From JAGLOK01 sp963677605 (GTDB taxonomy: Bacteria; Bacillota; Clostridia; Christensenellales; UMGS416), in contig CAXXDX010000007.1 of the NCBI GenBank assembly GCA_963677605.2, positions 868,001 to 932,000 on the forward strand: a stretch of DNA of 64,000 nucleotides, written 5' to 3'. Below the pieces are notes generated by a model. The model searched no databases. It was not told the origin of the DNA and saw only the letters and a list, made by a program, of their open reading frames with translations. The first letter of the stretch is position 1. Each line of letters opens with the position of its first letter. The translations under genes and the position numbers were made by a program. Below are positions 60,923 through 64,000 of the stretch, piece after piece.

Positions 60923-60961
60923 ATGAAGAAAATGTTTAAATTGGAGTAATGATATTATATA

Positions 60962-61570
60962 ATGTTTAGAATGAATGATAAAACATTAAAAATTGCCGGA
61001 CATATTCTCCGCGGTATATGGTTTTTTGCAAAAATCGCTTTAGCTATAATAGTTGTAATTTCTCTTATGGCTGCAGGATATATAGTAGCCCGAGATGTTG
61101 CCAACGTTTATATAATCACTACTGACGGAATGAAACTTAGAGCAGGTGTGGCTTTAGGGACGGAAGACTCAAGTGATCTGTATAAATTTTTCAGTGGAAC
61201 TTTTGTTGCAAATGACACGGAGCTTTCAAACGGCAAGTATGACGACTATGCCATACGTGATTTTGAGTATAAGCTTAAATTGAAAAGCTTATGGTGCAAT
61301 CCGTGGCGCGACACTGCTGAAGTTACGATAGTTGAGTCTGTGTCAAATATAAGCGGAGTATCCAGCAACACTCAGGAAGGCGAAGAAGAATCGTTGCCTC
61401 CAGAGTGGCCAAGAAGTGAGCTGAAGCTTTCGTTTATCAATCTTGAAGATAAGTGGCTGATAAATGATATTGTAGTAAGGGAGTATCTGGAGCCTGAACC
61501 GACACCAACGGATGAGCCTGAAATTACGCTTACTCCTGAAGGGATGACTCCTACACCCAGTCCATCATAA
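60962..61570 (+). CDS. hypothetical membrane-anchored protein with Pro/Thr-rich tail
   Basis: 202 aa. A basic N-terminus, one membrane helix (about 19-43, FAKIALAIIVVISLMAAGYIV), an extracytoplasmic alpha/beta domain (about 50-165) and a low-complexity C-terminus of Glu, Pro and Thr (PEPTPTDEPEITLTPEG). No family is recognised. Domain size and a final sheet resembling DUF4878 or SnoaL-like lipoproteins are only suggestive. It is cotranscribed with dus, which starts 5 nt after its stop. Confidence 0.6.
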   Translation: MFRMNDKTLKIAGHILRGIWFFAKIALAIIVVISLMAAGYIVARDVANVYIITTDGMKLRAGVALGTEDSSDLYKFFSGTFVANDTELSNGKYDDYAIRDFEYKLKLKSLWCNPWRDTAEVTIVESVSNISGVSSNTQEGEEESLPPEWPRSELKLSFINLEDKWLINDIVVREYLEPEPTPTDEPEITLTPEGMTPTPSPS

Positions 61571-61575
61571 CTATT

Positions 61576-62544
61576 ATGTATATAGGCAAATTTAAGATTC
61601 CTGCCGGAGCATATCTCGGCCCTATGGCAGGAGTAACAGATGTAGTTTTCAGAAAAATATGCAAACGATACGGAGCTGCTTTAACGTGCACTGAGATGGT
61701 GAGCGTTCAGGGACTCTTTTATCAGCCTAAAAAATCTTTGGAACTTATGCAAAAAGATGAAGGATGCCCGCAGCTGGTTCAGATTTTTGGCTCAGATCCA
61801 AATATGATGGCTGATATGGCAAAAAAGCACTGCAATGATTTTGATGTTATAGATATTAACATGGGATGTCCGGCTCCTAAAATAGTTAAAGGCGGAGCTG
61901 GAAGCGCACTAATGCTTACACCTAATATAGCATATGATATTGTAAAAGCCGTAAAAGACAAAACAGGAAAGCCTCTCACATGCAAGATGCGTTTGGGGTG
62001 GGATGAAAACAGCATAAACGCAGTAGAATTTGCAGGAGGACTGCAGGAAGCGGGAGCTGACGCAGTTGCCGTTCACGGCAGAACAAGACAGCAGTATTAT
62101 TCCGGAGCTGCTGATTGGAAGTTGATAGCGAAAATCAAAAGCGCAATTGATGTTCCCATAATTGGAAACGGAGATATATTTAGCGCTAATGATGCAAAAA
62201 GAATGCTAGATGAAACAGGCTGTGATATGGTAATGGTGGGAAGAGGCGCTCAAGGCAAACCATATCTGTTTAATGAGATAAAATCAGTTATAGAAACAGG
62301 AAGCTTTGTATCTGTGCCGAATCTTGAGCAAAGGATGAATGATGCTCTGGAACATGCTTCGGGTTTATGTGAAATCTTTGGAGAAAAGATAGCGGCACGT
62401 ATGATGAGAAAGCATTTGGCGTGGTATATAAAAGGTGAAAGAGATGCCGCAGAACTTAGGAATAAAGCGGTTCGTGTCAATTCTTTAGAGGATATTAAAG
62501 CATTTTTAGATATGGTAATTTGTCATTCAAACAATAATACTTGA
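61576..62544 (+). CDS. dus: tRNA-dihydrouridine synthase
   Basis: 322 aa. The flavin TIM-barrel shows YLGPMAGVTDVVFRKICKRY, then VDxNMGCPAPKIVKGGAG (IDINMGCPAPK with the catalytic cysteine), LTCKMRLGWD, AVHGRTRQQYYSGAADW and the FMN site IIGNGDIFSANDAKRML with MVGRGAQGKPYLF. It reduces uridine in tRNA D loops. It is the DusB-like clade common in Firmicutes. Confidence 0.95.
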   Translation: MYIGKFKIPAGAYLGPMAGVTDVVFRKICKRYGAALTCTEMVSVQGLFYQPKKSLELMQKDEGCPQLVQIFGSDPNMMADMAKKHCNDFDVIDINMGCPAPKIVKGGAGSALMLTPNIAYDIVKAVKDKTGKPLTCKMRLGWDENSINAVEFAGGLQEAGADAVAVHGRTRQQYYSGAADWKLIAKIKSAIDVPIIGNGDIFSANDAKRMLDETGCDMVMVGRGAQGKPYLFNEIKSVIETGSFVSVPNLEQRMNDALEHASGLCEIFGEKIAARMMRKHLAWYIKGERDAAELRNKAVRVNSLEDIKAFLDMVICHSNNNT

Positions 62545-62585
62545 CTTTGTATAGGCTATTGACTATAATTTGTTGATAACAAAAG

Positions 62586-62614
62586 ACCAAGGATACAGTT
62601 TCTTGGTGTTTTTG
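62586..62614 (+). terminator. terminator after dus
   Basis: ACCAAG/CTTGGT stem with 10-nt loop and a GTTTTTG tail; weak stem. Confidence 0.5.
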
Positions 62615-62681
62615 TTGATTATTTTGTGGTGTAATAGGCACCATATAGATGCTTAACATTAAAAGCTAAAGGGGACATAAA

Positions 62682-63161
62682 ATGCCGGATAAAAAACCTA
62701 TATATTTAACACAAGAAGGATTTGCAAAGCTTGAAGAAAAGCTTGAATATTTGATTACCACCAAACGCAAGGAAGTTGCCGACAGAATCGGCGCAGCTAT
62801 TGCGTTGGGAGACCTTTCTGAAAACTCGGAATATGAAGATGCCAAAAACGAGCAGGCTTTCATGGAAGGTGAAATAATGACCATACAGACAACTCTCCGA
62901 AAAGCTCAGCTTATTGATAATTCTGATATTGCTGGAGACATTGTAGTGCTTGGTGCAGTCATTCATCTTAAAGACATGGCCACTGAACGTGAGTTTAAAT
63001 ATACTATAGTTGGCTCAGGCGAAGCTGATCCATTTGCTGGCAAGATATCAAACGAATCTCCTATAGGAGTTGCTCTGCTTGGCAAACATATCGGAGAAAT
63101 AGTCAAATACAGTTCACCCAGCGGAAGCAAGGAAGTGCAGATTACAGCAATTCACAGATGA
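62682..63161 (+). CDS. greA: transcription elongation factor GreA
   Basis: 159 aa; AAAGGGGACAT precedes the ATG. The N-terminal coiled coil has LTQEGFAKLEEKLEYLITTK and the tip acidic pair in GDLSENSEYEDAKNEQAF. The C-terminal FKBP-like domain ends in the usual ISNESPIGVALLGKHIGE. It stimulates RNA cleavage by backtracked polymerase. The greA-lysS order is typical of Firmicutes. Confidence 0.97.
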   Translation: MPDKKPIYLTQEGFAKLEEKLEYLITTKRKEVADRIGAAIALGDLSENSEYEDAKNEQAFMEGEIMTIQTTLRKAQLIDNSDIAGDIVVLGAVIHLKDMATEREFKYTIVGSGEADPFAGKISNESPIGVALLGKHIGEIVKYSSPSGSKEVQITAIHR

Positions 63162-63256
63162 AAAGATTTTGTAAACTTAATCTTTTTTTGTGTTGCAAAA
63201 AATAATTATGCTATAAAATATAAAAATATGATATAAACGGCAATAAAGGAGCATAA

Positions 63257-64000
63257 ATGAGCGACCAAAACAAGAATGAGCAGCCTCAAGAGATTAATGT
63301 AAATGAAATAATAAGAGTCAGAAGGGACAAGCTTTCCAAACTTACAGAAGAAGGAAGCTGTCCTTTTGATATAGTTAAATATGATAAATCACATTTTTCA
63401 ACTGAGATAAAAGATGAATTTGAAAGCCTTGAAGGCCAAAAAGTTTCTATAGCCGGAAGGCTTATGAGCAAACGCATCATGGGAAAGGCATCATTTGGCC
63501 ATGTCCTTGATGAAAAAGGCACTTTGCAGATATATGCAAAAAGAGATGCTTTGGGAGATGAAGAATACAAAGCCTTTAAAAAGATGGATATCGGAGATAT
63601 CGTTGGTGTAAAAGGCGAAGTGTTTAGAACAAAGCGAGGAGAGATATCTATTGTTGTAGATGAGATAACTCTTCTATCAAAATCTCTTCTTCCGCTGCCT
63701 GAGAAATACCATGGATTAAAGGATGCTGATTTAAGATACCGCCAGAGATATGTGGACCTTATAGTAAACAGCGATGTACGCGATGTGTTTGTAACGCGCA
63801 GCAAGGTAATTTCGGCAATCCGCGAATATATGGAAGGCATAGGATATCTTGAAGTAGAAACACCTGTGCTTCACAATCATTCAACAAATGCTGCAGCACG
63901 TCCGTTTAAAACACACCACAATACATTGGATATTGATATGTTCCTCCGTGTGGAGCTTGAGCTGTCGTTAAAGCGCTTGATTGTCGGCGGATTTGAAAAA
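63257..64000 (+). CDS. lysS: lysyl-tRNA synthetase, class II, 3' end outside window
   Basis: 248 codons are visible from ATG 63257 (AAAGGAGC upstream). An N-terminal OB-fold (VSIAGRLMSKRIMGKASFGH, then LQIYAKRDALG) is followed by the start of the class II catalytic domain (DLRYRQRYVDLIVN, IREYMEGIGYLEVETPVLH). The KRLIVGGFEK segment runs into the window edge. It charges tRNA-Lys. A short N-terminal extension of about 15 polar residues precedes the family start. Confidence 0.96.
   Translation, partial: MSDQNKNEQPQEINVNEIIRVRRDKLSKLTEEGSCPFDIVKYDKSHFSTEIKDEFESLEGQKVSIAGRLMSKRIMGKASFGHVLDEKGTLQIYAKRDALGDEEYKAFKKMDIGDIVGVKGEVFRTKRGEISIVVDEITLLSKSLLPLPEKYHGLKDADLRYRQRYVDLIVNSDVRDVFVTRSKVISAIREYMEGIGYLEVETPVLHNHSTNAAARPFKTHHNTLDIDMFLRVELELSLKRLIVGGFEK

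Noticed and set aside
60922..60949. 8-codon frame starting MKKM after cassette 3
   Set aside because: No ribosome site and no match to the cassette layout; not counted as a fourth unit.

Overview
The window looks like a chromosomal contig from a low-to-moderate GC Gram-positive anaerobe of the class Clostridia (Bacillota). Pointers are T-box riboswitches on glyS and on the branched-chain amino-acid operon, an L10-type ribosomal leader, homodimeric glycyl-tRNA synthetase, Mini-RNase III and YacP in the tsaD to rlmB cluster, long-form HPF, an AbrB-type regulator, and strong AGGAGG ribosome binding sites. I cannot name the species.

Layout. 1-4200: right end of an integrative element (DnaC-like loader, winged-helix replication protein, Xis, divergent XRE repressor, tyrosine integrase, DUF1232 protein) abutting the 3' end of tRNA-Ser(GCU). 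4.5-5.5 kb: a PfkB-family sugar kinase. 5.6-9.3 kb: an AT-rich accessory islet of small membrane-anchored proteins of unknown function and gene remnants. 9.3-11.2 kb: a Crp/Fnr regulator divergent from a ferredoxin-cupin pair, with a palindromic operator between them. 11.2-13.05 kb: two decayed genes (MFS transporter, 3-methyladenine glycosylase). 13.5-23.5 kb: a T-box-controlled ilv-leu operon (ilvN, ilvC, cimA, leuC, leuD, leuB, a hairpin array, ilvD, ilvB) that makes valine and, through citramalate, the isoleucine precursor. 23.6-30.7 kb: AbrB plus an ABC exporter, an RND pump with a TetR regulator, a membrane protein and an AraC-GyrI regulator. 30.9-35.4 kb: T-box glyS, hpf and small genes. 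35.5-47.2 kb: a long co-directional housekeeping run (secA, prfB, tsaD, mrnC, thyA, folA, rlmB, yacP, cyclophilin, GGDEF/HD-GYP). 47.4-52.3 kb: an ABC exporter and a PASTA protein. 52.4-56 kb: rpmG-secE-nusG-rplKAJL. 56-59.7 kb: a sugar transporter, SGNH esterase, dehydrogenase and HAD phosphatase. 60.9-64 kb: an anchored protein, dus, greA and lysS (cut by the window end).

The most unusual segment is 59.75-60.86 kb. Three tandem monocistronic cassettes each carry a TGTGCA-N3-TGCACA-type palindrome, a promoter whose -35 begins exactly 78 nt after the palindrome centre, a 24-26 codon peptide gene and a terminator. Two of them also share a conserved stem element after the stop codon. I recognise no described family for these peptides. 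They look like a small regulon of signalling or membrane-active micropeptides controlled by one activator. A second unusual feature is the chain of six hairpins between leuB and ilvD.
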